Shown piece after piece: positions 25,540 to 34,237 of a stretch of 64,000 nucleotides of DNA. Under the pieces are notes generated by a model. The model was not told the DNA's origin, did no database searches, and was given only the letters and a program-made list of their open reading frames with translations. The translations under genes were made by a program, and so were the position numbers. The stretch is from Myxococcaceae bacterium JPH2. GTDB taxonomy: Bacteria; Myxococcota; Myxococcia; Myxococcales; Myxococcaceae. The stretch spans positions 930,001 to 994,000 of the forward strand of contig JAEMGR010000003.1 in assembly GCA_016458225.1 (NCBI GenBank). The letters are read 5' to 3'. Position 1 is the first letter of the stretch; every line of letters begins with the position of its first letter.

Positions 25540-26340
25540 TCAGTGCTTCGCGTTCTGGGGAGGCTCCCAGGTGAAATGGACAGTCGGCGCGCGCACGGCC
25601 TTCGCGTCCTTCATCAAGAATCCCTCTTCCCGCTTCGCGGCACGGTCGAGCGCGGGCCGCAGGGACGCGGGGATGGGGAGCAGCAGGCCCACCACGAACT
25701 TGTTTCCACGACACGATTCATTGTCATAGCCAAACGCGATGCGCACGGCGACCTTGTCTCCTTCAAGGTGATGGAACGCCACGGCGCGCTTCACCGGGTC
25801 GAGTCCATACGCGAAGCCCACGCAGTCCTCACCGGGCACCAGGGCTTGGAGGAGCGCTTCCACGCTCTTCGCCTGCTTGAACGCGGCGGCGTCTCCGATG
25901 TGCTTGCGCACGAACGGATCCGCCTGGAGCGCCGCGACCACGTCCTTCTCGGGGAACACGGTGAGCAGGGAGAAGGCGTCCTTGCCCTTCGTGACGTCCT
26001 CGGTGACGTAGGTGGTGCGCTCGTAAGGATGCGCGCCGCCGGTGTAGCCCGCCACGTTGTGCTCGGAGCTGACCCAGGGGCCCACCACGGAGAGCACGGC
26101 GAAGGACTCGGCGCCTTCCCAGTTGGACAGGTCCTCGCCGGGCTGGGGCTGGAAGCGGGCGCGGAAGGCGGCCTCGCGCGACTTCAAGCCAAACACCTCC
26201 TTGCCGCCGCGCAGGCCGCGGAGGTCCTGGGCGGACATCTCGAACGTCACGTCCGTGCCCGACACCTTCCACGTTCGCGTGGGAGCGGGAGCCGCGGCGA
26301 TCATCAGCGTCAACATGGAGGTCAGGAGCATGGCCGGCAT
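25540..26340 (-). CDS. Exported protein, DUF3298-like
   Basis: A 266-residue protein with a short signal peptide (residues 1-20, MPAMLLTSMLTLMIAAAPAP). The region GGAHPYERTTYVTEDVTKGKDAFSLLTVFP resembles the DUF3298 core found in RsiV-type anti-sigma factors and other periplasmic proteins, where GGAHPN is conserved. There is no membrane helix later in the chain, so it is probably periplasmic. Two cysteines (DCVGF and ESCRG) could form a bond. The upstream open frame beyond the ATG at 26340 looks non-coding. Confidence 0.6.
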   Translation of the reverse strand: MPAMLLTSMLTLMIAAAPAPTRTWKVSGTDVTFEMSAQDLRGLRGGKEVFGLKSREAAFRARFQPQPGEDLSNWEGAESFAVLSVVGPWVSSEHNVAGYTGGAHPYERTTYVTEDVTKGKDAFSLLTVFPEKDVVAALQADPFVRKHIGDAAAFKQAKSVEALLQALVPGEDCVGFAYGLDPVKRAVAFHHLEGDKVAVRIAFGYDNESCRGNKFVVGLLLPIPASLRPALDRAAKREEGFLMKDAKAVRAPTVHFTWEPPQNAKH

Positions 26341-26551
26341 CCTGCCCGAACCGCTCGGCACGCGGGCGTGACGTGGTGGGTCCTCTGTGTCGTGGAGACA
26401 AAGACAACCACGAGGCAAGTCACCGCGGGCCGTCGTGTCCAGGGGTGGACCCTGGTCATTCCTCACCCCACGCGCGGAGGCCGAGGATCCGACCTTGGCG
26501 TGGACGGAGGCTATTGCCGGGCTGCGGGTTGAGATAGGACTGGCGGTCCCT

Positions 26552-27862
26552 ATGGCTGCTGGCGCTCGTCCCCGTGTCCTCCTGATTGCCGAGCTGTGCA
26601 ACCCCGACTGGGTGAGTGTTCCCCTCGAAGGGTGGTCCCTGTTCCACGCGCTGACGGACGTGGCGGACGTGCACCTGGTCACCCAGGTGCGCAACCGCGA
26701 GAACATCCTCAAGCAGGGGCTGGTGGAGGGCCGCGACTTCACCGCGCTGGACTCCACGCCGGTGGAGCGTCCGCTGGACAAGGTGGGCGGGCTGCTGCGC
26801 GGACAGGCCGGGGTGGGGTGGACCACCGCGACGGCGCTGAGCGTGCTGCCGTACTACTTCTTCGAGGAGCTGCTGTGGCGGCGCTTCGGGGCTCGCATCC
26901 AGGCGCGCGAGTTCGACGTGGTCCACCGCTACACGCCCATCAGCCCCACCACGCCGAGCACCCTGGCGGCGCGCTGCCAGAAGGCGGGCGTGCCCTTCAT
27001 CATGGGCCCGCTCAACGGCGGACTGCCGTGGCCCAAGGGCTTTGGTGGAGCGCGGCGACGGGAGAAGGAGTGGCTGAGCTACGTGCGGGACGCGTACAAG
27101 CTGATGCCCTTCTACCGCTCCACGCGAGAGAACGCGGCGGCCATCATCACCGGCTCGCGGGCGACGCGCGGACAGGTGGCGCCCGAGTTCCAATCGAAGA
27201 CGGTGTACGTGCCGGAGAACGCCATCGACGTGCGGCGCTTCGGCACGGCGAAGGCGGAGGCGCCCGCGGGGTTGCCGCTGCGCGTGGCGTTCGTGGGGCG
27301 CTTCGTGCCGTACAAGGGCATGGCCATGCTCATCGACGCGGCGGCGCCGCTGGTGCGCGAGGGCAAGGTGCAGGTGGAGTTCATCGGCGACGGCGCGGAG
27401 ATGCCCAACCTGCGCGCGCAGGTGGCGCGTGAGGGGTTGGAGTCCGGCGTGACGTTCGCGGGCTGGGTGAAGCACCAGGAGCTGCAGGGGCGGCTGGCGA
27501 AGAACCACATCTTCGGCTTCCCCAGCGTGCGTGAGTTCGGCGGCGCGGTGGTGGCCGAGGCCATGGCGCTGGGCCTGGTGCCCATCGTGATGGACTACGG
27601 CGGGCCGGGCGAAATCGTGAGCCCGGACACGGGCTTCGCCATCCCCATGGGCACGCCGGAGGAGATCGTCCTGCGCGTGCGCGAGGTGCTGACGAAGCTG
27701 GCGGCGGATCCGTCCGTCATCGGCCCCATGGGCGAGCGCGCGCGGGCGCGCATCCTCAAGCACTTCACCTGGAAGGCGAAGGCGGAGCAGGTGCGCGAGG
27801 TCTACCGCTGGGTCATGGGTGAGCGCGGCCAGCCGGACTTCGGCATGCCGCTGGCGGACTGA
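26552..27862 (+). CDS. epsH: Family 4 glycosyltransferase (EpsH-like)
   Basis: A 436-residue GT-B glycosyltransferase. The N-terminal half has VVHRYTPISPTTPS and FIMGPLNGGLPWPKGF. The C-terminal half has AFVGRFVPYKGMAMLIDA, VTFAGWVKHQELQGRLAKNHIFGFPS and EFGGAVVAEAMALGLVPIVMDYGGPGEIV, the GT4 donor site with its E-x7-E. It should add one sugar of the exopolysaccharide unit in the cytoplasm. It faces epsU; the last two bases of its stop codon are part of a 30-bp direct repeat bounding an inserted segment. Named by its position relative to epsU and epsE. Confidence 0.85.
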   Translation: MAAGARPRVLLIAELCNPDWVSVPLEGWSLFHALTDVADVHLVTQVRNRENILKQGLVEGRDFTALDSTPVERPLDKVGGLLRGQAGVGWTTATALSVLPYYFFEELLWRRFGARIQAREFDVVHRYTPISPTTPSTLAARCQKAGVPFIMGPLNGGLPWPKGFGGARRREKEWLSYVRDAYKLMPFYRSTRENAAAIITGSRATRGQVAPEFQSKTVYVPENAIDVRRFGTAKAEAPAGLPLRVAFVGRFVPYKGMAMLIDAAAPLVREGKVQVEFIGDGAEMPNLRAQVAREGLESGVTFAGWVKHQELQGRLAKNHIFGFPSVREFGGAVVAEAMALGLVPIVMDYGGPGEIVSPDTGFAIPMGTPEEIVLRVREVLTKLAADPSVIGPMGERARARILKHFTWKAKAEQVREVYRWVMGERGQPDFGMPLAD

Positions 27863-27890
27863 GGCGAGGCGCTACCGACGCTCGGCTTCG
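27861..27890. repeat. 30-bp direct repeat, left copy (insert boundary)
   Basis: Begins GAGGCGAGGCGCTACC and matches 29676-29705 at 29 of 30 positions (A versus G at position 18). It begins in the epsH stop codon and contains, on the minus strand, a duplicate of the last codons of epsU (AERR-stop, TAG at 27872-27874). It marks the left end of a 1.8 kb insertion. Confidence 0.9.
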
Positions 27891-27923
27891 TCACTCATCG
27901 CCCCCTTCCCTGGAGGACGGGTC

Positions 27924-28820
27924 GTGCTCATGCGTTCCCGCGCATGCATTGGACTCTTGCTGCTCCTTGCGGCCTGCGCGACGCCGACACCACCTCCCCA
28001 CGTGCGGGGTCCTCGGAGCCAGAGACCCAGCAATCTTGAGCGGGCGGCGAAGTTGCCTCGGGCCGACGAGGGCCGGTGCGTTGTCCGCGAAGCGTCCCTG
28101 CCTTGGTATCGAGCCCTGGAGCAGGACCGGGTCGAGTTCCACGACACCACGGGGAGGTGCGCGGTCGCCTCCGCTGACGCCGCTGCCGTGGGGCTTCGGA
28201 TTCTGCGTGCTTGCGGCTCCTGAGAGGGTCGTGGGCGCGGTGGTCGTGTTGGGCGTGGTGGTGGTCGGCGTCGCCATTCAAGAAGCGCTGGATGCAGATG
28301 AACTCCGCCACGCCTATCCCGAGGCAGCAGGGTCCTCGCGAGGCGCCAAGGAGGCATCCCGGGACGCGAAGGGGCAACGCACGCCGAAGTCCGAGCCCGA
28401 GGGGCAGGACTGGCAGCCCCCGTGTCGCCTCTGCCCGTGGACCGGACGGGGCACTCTGGTTGCGAGCCTGTTCCAGTGCCGCATGCGGGTGGAGCCCCCG
28501 CGCATGACAGGTGCGCCGACAGATTCCCTCCGAATCGCTATCCCGGAATGGACGTGCTCGTGGGCGGCGTGCGCTTCGATGCGTTGCAGGTCGGCGTACC
28601 CGTGCTGTGGGAGATCAAGGCCCATCAGTTCGGCGCGTACAAGGACTTCATCCGGAGACAGCAGAATGCGAAGGAACTGGAGCAAATAGAACTGGAGCAA
28701 GACGCGGCGGCAGCATGCGGACATGGCTATGCGATCGGAGTGAGCACCCAATCGCACAAAGATGCATTGCTGCGAGCGAATCGGTTCCTCACCATCGTTG
28801 TCACGGGATGCACCCGATGA
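27924..28820 (+). pseudogene. DUF6310-like lipoprotein, PD-(D/E)xK-type, interrupted by two 1-base shifts
   Basis: Reads as one about 298-residue protein only if the frame changes twice. Part 1 is a lipoprotein signal (lipobox LAAC) and a domain to about 28190. Part 2, one frame over, continues CVLAAPERVVGAVVVLGVVV (hydrophobic segment), QEALDADELRH and a Pro/Lys linker to DWQPP. Part 3, back in the first frame, runs from CEPVPVPHAGG to the stop. The breaks fall on a G4 run (28190-28193, one G too many) and a C5 run (28417-28421, one C too few). Part 3 has Asp (28578) and E-I-K (28611-28619), the PD-(D/E)xK nuclease pattern. GTG at 27924 follows GGAGG. The next gene overlaps its stop (ATGA). 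A sequencing error is possible. Confidence 0.7.
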
Positions 28821-29571
28821 GCACTCCGCAACGCCTCGATCTGACCGTCTACGCGCCAGCGCTCGTGGCCCATGACGGCCGTACCGTCGCGGTCGTCCGG
28901 GGAATGGAACGAGCGCTGCCCGGCTTGCGCCTGAATTGGGAGGTGGGCAAAGGAGGGCGTCCCATCGAGCTACCGCAGCGCGACGCGTGGCTCGTTGAGG
29001 CCGCCTCACGCGGGAAGCTCCCGCTCCTGTGCAATGGCGACGAGAACTACCCCGTGACGGTCTCGGGACGGGGGGGGCGGGACGCCTCGGCCCGGGGGGG
29101 CAGGCGCTGCTCGACGTCTCTGCGGAGTTGCCGCTCGATGAAGCCGTTATCGCGGCAGCGGGGGAGCTATTGGAGTCCGCAGGGGAGGGTGCTCGCGCGT
29201 TCTGGGGACATGCGACGCCGGATGCCGCTGCGCTGGACATCGCGTATCAGACAGCCCCCACAAGGGAAGGGCCGCCGTCCCCACGTCGGGGGCTGCCTGC
29301 GCTCAAGCTCCTCGCAGCGATTCGCGCACCCGAGGTCCCCTATTTCCTTGGGTGGCTGAACTACTGGTCGGCTGCCGCCGCGCGGGCCATTGGGTTCCCG
29401 GACCTGACCCGTGACGCTGAGCTGCTTTCACGGGCGCGGCGCACGGAGACGGGCGGGTGGGTCGTACAGCTTACGTCCACGCCGCTCGACCTGGATGACC
29501 CCGCGCACTGGGACGCGCTTCTGCGAGCCTATGAACGGTTCCCGGAGATCGGTGGGCGTGCCGCGCCTTGA
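28817..29571 (+). pseudogene. DUF5953-like protein, frame-shifted at a G8 tract
   Basis: About 250 residues in two frames. The N-terminal part (VYAPALVAHDGRTVAVVRGMERALPG ... PLPLLCNGDENYPVTV class) runs from the ATG at 28817 to about 29070; the C-terminal part resumes in another frame as GPGGQALLDVSAELPLDEA and includes GPPSPRRGLPALKLL, LGWLNYWSAAAARAIGFPD and YERFPEIGGRAAP. The switch lies at the G8 run 29070-29077; one added or two removed G restores a single frame. Family recalled as the myxobacterial DUF5953, which I associate with immunity-type proteins. Its start overlaps the stop of the DUF6310 gene, so the pair is translationally coupled. Confidence 0.7.
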
Positions 29572-29675
29572 GTCGTGCAGGGGCTTGGGACGTCGCTCTG
29601 GCTGTAGGAAAGAGCCTCGAGGCACGAGCGCCGCGATGTGACTGACTCTCCCGTCCCGAGGGCGTGATGCTTCTC

Positions 29676-29705
29676 GAGGCGAGGCGCTACCGGCGCTCGG
29701 CTTCG
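29676..29705. repeat. 30-bp direct repeat, right copy (insert boundary)
   Basis: Second copy of the 30-bp repeat (one mismatch). It overlaps the true 3' end of epsU (TAG at 29687-29689), so this copy is the original and the left one a duplicate, or both arose on insertion. Unit plus insert is 1815 bp. Confidence 0.9.
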
Positions 29706-30898
29706 CGGGTGGTGCGCACCCACTCGCCGCGCTTCTCCGCGCCGGCGCCGCGCAGCATGAGGCCCACCTTCCACACCACGTAGACGGGCGCCCAGGCCAG
29801 GTCCAACAGCCCGCGCGGCCCCACGCCGGACACCCACCAGCCGCGCAGCACGTAGGCCGTCAGCGAGAACAGGCCGAACGCGGCCACGCCCGACGCCGCC
29901 ACCGCGGTGCCGCCAGACAGCCACACCAGCCCGGCCGCGAGCACCGCGCCGCCCACCATCGCCAACACCAACTGGCTCAGCGGCGGCACGAGCACGTCCA
30001 TGGCCAGGTCGAACAACAGCCGGCTGCCCTGCTGGAGCGAGTCGTTCAGCAGCGGCCAGCCGTGCAGCTTGCGCATCTGCTTGCGACCACCCTCCCAGCG
30101 CTGGCGCTGCGAGCGGCTCTGCTTCTCCGCGGAGACCATCTCGCCCAGCACCTCGGCCTCCCAGGCGTAGTGCACGCGGTGGCCCGCGCGGCCCAGGCGG
30201 ATGCCGTACTCCAGGTCCTCCACCACGCTGAAGGCATCGTGCGGCACCTGCTTGAGCACCGCGTGCGTGAAGCACATGCCGTTGCCGCGCAGGCCGCAGG
30301 ACACGCCCATCCGCTCACGGCCCTGCGAGCGCACGCGGTGGAACATGCCCAGCGCGATGGTCATCAGCCGCGTGCGCCACGACGCGGTGGGGTTCATCAC
30401 GCCGTAGTGCGCCTGCACCGCGTGCGCGCCGTCCTCCAGGCGCCGCGAGAAGGCGTGCAGCAGGTTGGGCGTCACCACCGTGTCCGCGTCCACCACCACC
30501 ACCGCGTCCGCCACGCCGTCGCGCTGGCTGCGCTCGAAGGCGTGCGCCAGCGCGTAGCCCTTGCCGCGCTTCTCCGTGTCCTGACGCTCCAGCACGGTGG
30601 CGCCCGCCTCGCGGGCCTTCTGCGCCGTGGCGTCCGAGCAGTTGTCCGCGACCACCAGGATGCGCCGCAAGAGCGGCGGGTAGTCCACCGAGGACAGGTT
30701 CGCCACCGTGCGCGCGATGCCCAGCTCCTCGTTGTGCGCGGGGATGACGATGTCGAACCGCCGCACCGGGGGCGCGGGCGGCACGGGCGCGGGCCTGCGC
30801 CCGGACAACACCGTCAACAGCAGCAGGTACCCACAGCCCGCCGCCACCGGCAAGAGGCCCACGCACAGCGCCACGTCCACCCAGGTCCAGACCGTCAC
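29687..30898 (-). CDS. epsU: Membrane-bound family 2 glycosyltransferase (EpsU-like)
   Basis: A 403-residue processive-type GT2. An N-terminal helix (about 5-29) precedes the catalytic domain: FDIVIPAHNEELG, VVADNCSDAT, VVVDADTVV (DxD), and late QRQRWEGGRKQ, the Q-x2-RW motif of cellulose/hyaluronan-synthase relatives. Two to four helices follow from about 305. It adds a sugar at the inner membrane. Start is GTG with GGAGAG upstream. Last gene of the epsZ-wzx-epsY-X-W-V-U operon; its final codons are duplicated in the repeat beside epsH. Confidence 0.88.
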   Translation of the reverse strand: MTVWTWVDVALCVGLLPVAAGCGYLLLLTVLSGRRPAPVPPAPPVRRFDIVIPAHNEELGIARTVANLSSVDYPPLLRRILVVADNCSDATAQKAREAGATVLERQDTEKRGKGYALAHAFERSQRDGVADAVVVVDADTVVTPNLLHAFSRRLEDGAHAVQAHYGVMNPTASWRTRLMTIALGMFHRVRSQGRERMGVSCGLRGNGMCFTHAVLKQVPHDAFSVVEDLEYGIRLGRAGHRVHYAWEAEVLGEMVSAEKQSRSQRQRWEGGRKQMRKLHGWPLLNDSLQQGSRLLFDLAMDVLVPPLSQLVLAMVGGAVLAAGLVWLSGGTAVAASGVAAFGLFSLTAYVLRGWWVSGVGPRGLLDLAWAPVYVVWKVGLMLRGAGAEKRGEWVRTTREAERR

Positions 30899-30923
30899 GG
30901 ATTGCTCTCCCCCGCGCGCGCCG

Positions 30924-32420
30924 TCAGCGCCGCTCCAGGTCCGCCAGCACCGGCAACTTCAGGATTCGCTCCACCTGCCAGCGCTCCAGGATGCGCCGCC
31001 GCAGGATGTCCAGCGCCACCGCCGCGAAGACGGCCAGCGCCACGCCCCCCACCACGCCCCCAATCGCGATGAGCTTCGTGTTGGGCTTGGTGGGCTTCTC
31101 CGGGAACAACGCCGGCGTCAGCACCGTGTACCGGTGCTTGAAGGACGCCTTGGAAATCTCCAGCTCCGTCTGCGCCAAATCCAGCCGGCGCAGCTTCTCC
31201 GTGTGGCGCGACACCATCACCCGCATCGTGTCCGTGGCCACCGCCACCTGCGGATCATCCGGCGTGCCCAACAGCGCGCCCGCCATGGGCGCCATGGATT
31301 GGTCCGTCGGCGAGTCCACGTCATGCCCGCCCATGCGCAGGTACTCCTGGATGAGCGCCTGCTCCTCGGCGCGCATCGACGCGAGCTGCGGCGAGTCCGC
31401 CTGCATGGCCGCGATCTTCTGCTCCAGGTCGGTGATGACCGGGTGCTGCGGGCTGAACACCGTGCGCTGCTCGGTGAGCTGGGCGCGCAGCTCGGCGAGC
31501 CTCCGGGCGCGCAGCTCCTCGACGTCCGCGATGGCGCGCCGCTTGGACTGCACCATGAACTTGAGCTGGGCCAGGTTGTGGTCCGCCTGGAGGAGCAGCT
31601 CGCGGGCGCGCGCCTTCACCGGATCCGAGTCCGCCTTCTTGCGGCGCAGCTCGGCCTGCTTCACCGCCGCTTCCAGCTCGGCGATGGCCTTCTTGATGTT
31701 CTCCTTCTCGCGCGCGACCTGTCCCTCCAGGACGCGGACGGACTCGCTGATGGCGGAGACCTCCGCGTCGTGGCGCGCCTCCAGGAAGTTCTTCTGCGCC
31801 GCCTCCACGATGTTCATCGCGAGCTGCGGGTCGCTCCAGTCCACGCCGATGGTGACGGTGCCCGTGCCACCCTCGGCCATGACGGTGAGGCCCTGCTCGA
31901 GCTGCGCGATGAGCGCGTCCTGCTCGTCCTCCGGCGCGAGCACCGGCGGCTTCTTCTTCAGCAGCTTCTCCTTCAGGTGGCTGATGGGCGAGCGCATCAG
32001 CTCGCGGTACTCCACCAGCTTGGCCTGCTGGATGATGGCCTTGAGGTTGTCGCGGCTGAGCACCATCTCCCACGCGGCGCGGGTGGGTTGATCCGCCTCC
32101 ACGGGGATGGAGCGGCCCGGGTTCACCAGCGCCGCGATGATGAGGTTGCGGTAGGTGAGCAGCCGCGTCTCCACGTGGTACTTGCGCGGCATCAGCTTGC
32201 CCGCGACAGAGCCCAGTCCGCCCATCGCCACGATGATGACGAGCCCGAGGAACCAGTGCCGCAGCACCGCGTTCTTCACGAACCCCACCGAGTCCAGGAG
32301 GAAGCCCCAGTCGATGAGGTCCGCGGGCGCGTTCGTCTCCTCGCGCTCCGGCATGTACGGAGGCGGGGGGGCGCGCCGGGGTGGCGGGGGCGGCCGAGGC
32401 TCGGCCGCGGGTGACGTCAT
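30924..32420 (-). CDS. epsV: Wzz/Wzc-type chain-length determinant without kinase domain (EpsV-like)
   Basis: A 498-residue inner-membrane co-polymerase. After a Pro-rich cytoplasmic start (PPPPPRRAPPPP), helix 1 lies near 45-70 (LRHWFLGLVIIVAMGGLGSVAG). A long periplasmic coiled-coil region follows (about 195-350), and helix 2 (about 455-480, KLIAIGGVVGGVALAVFAAV) is preceded by FPEKPTKPNTK, the Pro-rich Wzz signature. The chain ends about 20 residues later with no BY-kinase domain. The kinase-like role, if any, would fall to a separate protein. Its ATG overlaps the epsW stop (ATGA). Confidence 0.9.
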   Translation of the reverse strand: MTSPAAEPRPPPPPRRAPPPPYMPEREETNAPADLIDWGFLLDSVGFVKNAVLRHWFLGLVIIVAMGGLGSVAGKLMPRKYHVETRLLTYRNLIIAALVNPGRSIPVEADQPTRAAWEMVLSRDNLKAIIQQAKLVEYRELMRSPISHLKEKLLKKKPPVLAPEDEQDALIAQLEQGLTVMAEGGTGTVTIGVDWSDPQLAMNIVEAAQKNFLEARHDAEVSAISESVRVLEGQVAREKENIKKAIAELEAAVKQAELRRKKADSDPVKARARELLLQADHNLAQLKFMVQSKRRAIADVEELRARRLAELRAQLTEQRTVFSPQHPVITDLEQKIAAMQADSPQLASMRAEEQALIQEYLRMGGHDVDSPTDQSMAPMAGALLGTPDDPQVAVATDTMRVMVSRHTEKLRRLDLAQTELEISKASFKHRYTVLTPALFPEKPTKPNTKLIAIGGVVGGVALAVFAAVALDILRRRILERWQVERILKLPVLADLERR

Positions 32421-32824
32421 GGATTCCTCCGGCGCGCCGGGGCCTTGAGCGCCTGCTGCACGCGCTTGGCGAACTCCTCCGTGGTGAAGGGCTTGCCCAG
32501 GTAGCCGGTGGCGCCGGCCTCCTCGGCGTGCGCCTTGTCCTCGGGGAGGTTGCGCGCGCTGACCATCAGCACCGGCACGTCCGCCACCGCGGGCGAGCGG
32601 CGGATGTGCTCACACACGTCATAGCCGGACACGTCCGGCAGCGTGAGGTCCAGGCACACGAGGTCCGGCCGCGCGCTGCTCTGCAGGTGCTTGATGGCGG
32701 CCTGGCCGCTCGACACCTCCACCACCTCCGCGACGCCAAGGTGGTCGCGCAAGAGGTCGGCCAGCATCTTCCGGAACATCGGGGAGTCCTCCACCAGGAG
32801 GACGGTGCGCAGTTGGGGCTCCAT
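32417..32824 (-). CDS. epsW: Single-domain response regulator (EpsW-like)
   Basis: A 135-residue receiver domain with acidic pair Glu12-Asp13, phospho-acceptor Asp59 (CLDLTLPD), Ser89 and Lys111 (GKPF); no output domain. It is translated in overlap with epsV, so it is probably made in fixed ratio with the chain-length protein and may convey a signal to export. M. xanthus has a receiver gene in the same place. The kinase that phosphorylates it is not in the operon. Confidence 0.9.
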   Translation of the reverse strand: MEPQLRTVLLVEDSPMFRKMLADLLRDHLGVAEVVEVSSGQAAIKHLQSSARPDLVCLDLTLPDVSGYDVCEHIRRSPAVADVPVLMVSARNLPEDKAHAEEAGATGYLGKPFTTEEFAKRVQQALKAPARRRNP

Positions 32825-32850
32825 CCGTGGAAACGCCTTTCCCTTCTTTT

Positions 32851-33027
32851 TCAGCCGAACCCGAACCGAGGCACGAGCACGAGGACGCCATACGCATAGG
32901 CCGCGTTGAAGAGAGCGACCCAGAGGATGGCCTTCTTCAATCCGCGCATCGGGTTGGGGTCTCTCGCGGCCGTGCCCGGCAACGCAATGGTGAAGATGAG
33001 GACGGACAGGAGGATGAGCTTCGCCAT
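32851..33027 (-). CDS. 58-residue two-helix membrane protein in the eps operon
   Basis: A small hydrophobic protein with a helix or signal at residues 3-17 (KLILLSVLIFTIALP) and a second helix near 33-54 (AILWVALFNAAYAYGVLVLVP), joined by a short basic loop (ARDPNPMRGLKK). It fills the gap between epsX and epsW with 10 and 26 bases to spare, so it is almost certainly co-transcribed. No family known to me. A role in the exporter is inferred only from location. The ribosome site is weak. Confidence 0.65.
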   Translation of the reverse strand: MAKLILLSVLIFTIALPGTAARDPNPMRGLKKAILWVALFNAAYAYGVLVLVPRFGFG

Positions 33028-33037
33028 GTGCGGGCCC

Positions 33038-34234
33038 TTAGAGGATACCAGCTTGACGCACTGCCAGCCCCAGTGAAGCGGACCATTGGAAGCGGGCTGT
33101 TTCCACCCCAGGCGACCGGCTCCACGCGGTCCGCGCCTCGGACTCCACCGAGACCCAACGGGTGAAGGCATAGCTCGCTCCCAGCCCTCCCAGTATCAGC
33201 CGGTCCGCCGTGGCCCCTCCTACCGCGAAGGCCGTTCCTCCGGTGGCGGACACTCGGGCGCGGGGCCCCAACATCCAGGTGCCAGACGCCGTCACATCCG
33301 CCCGGGGGTACACCTGTCCCGTCAACCGGTCGACGAAGGGCGTGACGTGCGCGGAGAGCCGACCCGTGAAGTCGTACTCGCGCGAGGGGATCCGGTAACC
33401 CATCGCGACGGTGAGGTCGGGCAGCACGTCCGTGCGCTCCAGGCCCTCCGCGGACAGCGACTGCGCGACGCCCACGCCCATCCCCGCCTCCAGCGACGTG
33501 CGCCGGTCCATGCGCCAGTTCCAGCCCTCGGTGAGCGTGAGGACGGTGGCGTGCGCGCCGGTGGAGAAGCGCGTGTCGGTGGCGCCCACGGAAGTCGACA
33601 GCACCTGACGCTGCGCCAGCGCCCAGCCGAGCGCCGCCTGCGCGCGCGGGCCGTACTGCAGTGGCACCGCCTCGCGCGCGCCGCCGTTGAGGCCGCCGCT
33701 GACCGCGAAGGCCGCCGAGGCGGACAGGCCCAGCCCGCGCCCCAGCCACGTGGTGGTGGTGCCCAGCGTGGTGAGCGAGGAGAGGAAGTAGACGCTGCCG
33801 CCCTGGGGCAGCGGCTGGAGCGGGCCATCTCCGACGGGCCGCGAGGGCGAGTCCGCCACGGGCACGGTGCTCAAGAGGTCCACCCGACCCAGCACGAACT
33901 CCTGGCTGCCGTGGAGCGTGAGGCCCCGGTCCGCGCGCCAGTCACCGACGAGGCGCCCCACGTGCTGCACCTCGGTGCGCGCGCTCTGGGTGACTTCCCG
34001 CAAACTGAGGCGCGGGGCGTACTCCGCCTGGAGCTGCGTGCCGCCGTCGCGGAACAAGAGGGACAGCGAGGGCGTCAGCTCCGCGTCGCCCGTGATGGAG
34101 GGCGTGGTCGTCGTCGTCTGCGTGGTGCTGGCGTCGAGCGAGCGCACGCGCGAGTCCGCGCGCACGGCGACGCCATAGCTCACCGAGGCCGAGGCCACCT
34201 CCAGCCATGCACTGGTGAGCGCCGCCCCGAGCAC
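33038..34234 (-). CDS. epsX: Outer-membrane beta-barrel exopolysaccharide protein (EpsX-like)
   Basis: A 398-residue protein with alternating polar/hydrophobic strands throughout and a C-terminus typical of outer-membrane barrels (WSASLGLAVRQAGIL). A short signal peptide (about 18 residues, ending VASAS) is visible. It starts with GTG 3 bases after epsY. In M. xanthus, EpsX-type 18-strand barrels are thought to form the outer-membrane pore together with a short Wza-like protein; the short EpsY here fits that model. Strand count was not determined. Confidence 0.82.
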   Translation of the reverse strand: MLGAALTSAWLEVASASVSYGVAVRADSRVRSLDASTTQTTTTTPSITGDAELTPSLSLLFRDGGTQLQAEYAPRLSLREVTQSARTEVQHVGRLVGDWRADRGLTLHGSQEFVLGRVDLLSTVPVADSPSRPVGDGPLQPLPQGGSVYFLSSLTTLGTTTTWLGRGLGLSASAAFAVSGGLNGGAREAVPLQYGPRAQAALGWALAQRQVLSTSVGATDTRFSTGAHATVLTLTEGWNWRMDRRTSLEAGMGVGVAQSLSAEGLERTDVLPDLTVAMGYRIPSREYDFTGRLSAHVTPFVDRLTGQVYPRADVTASGTWMLGPRARVSATGGTAFAVGGATADRLILGGLGASYAFTRWVSVESEARTAWSRSPGVETARFQWSASLGLAVRQAGIL

Positions 34235-34237
34235 GGA

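Noticed and set aside
27949-28689. Independent 246-residue protein in the second frame of the insert
   Set aside because: Only its middle third matches the expected protein; the rest is explained by frame shifts in a single DUF6310-type gene.
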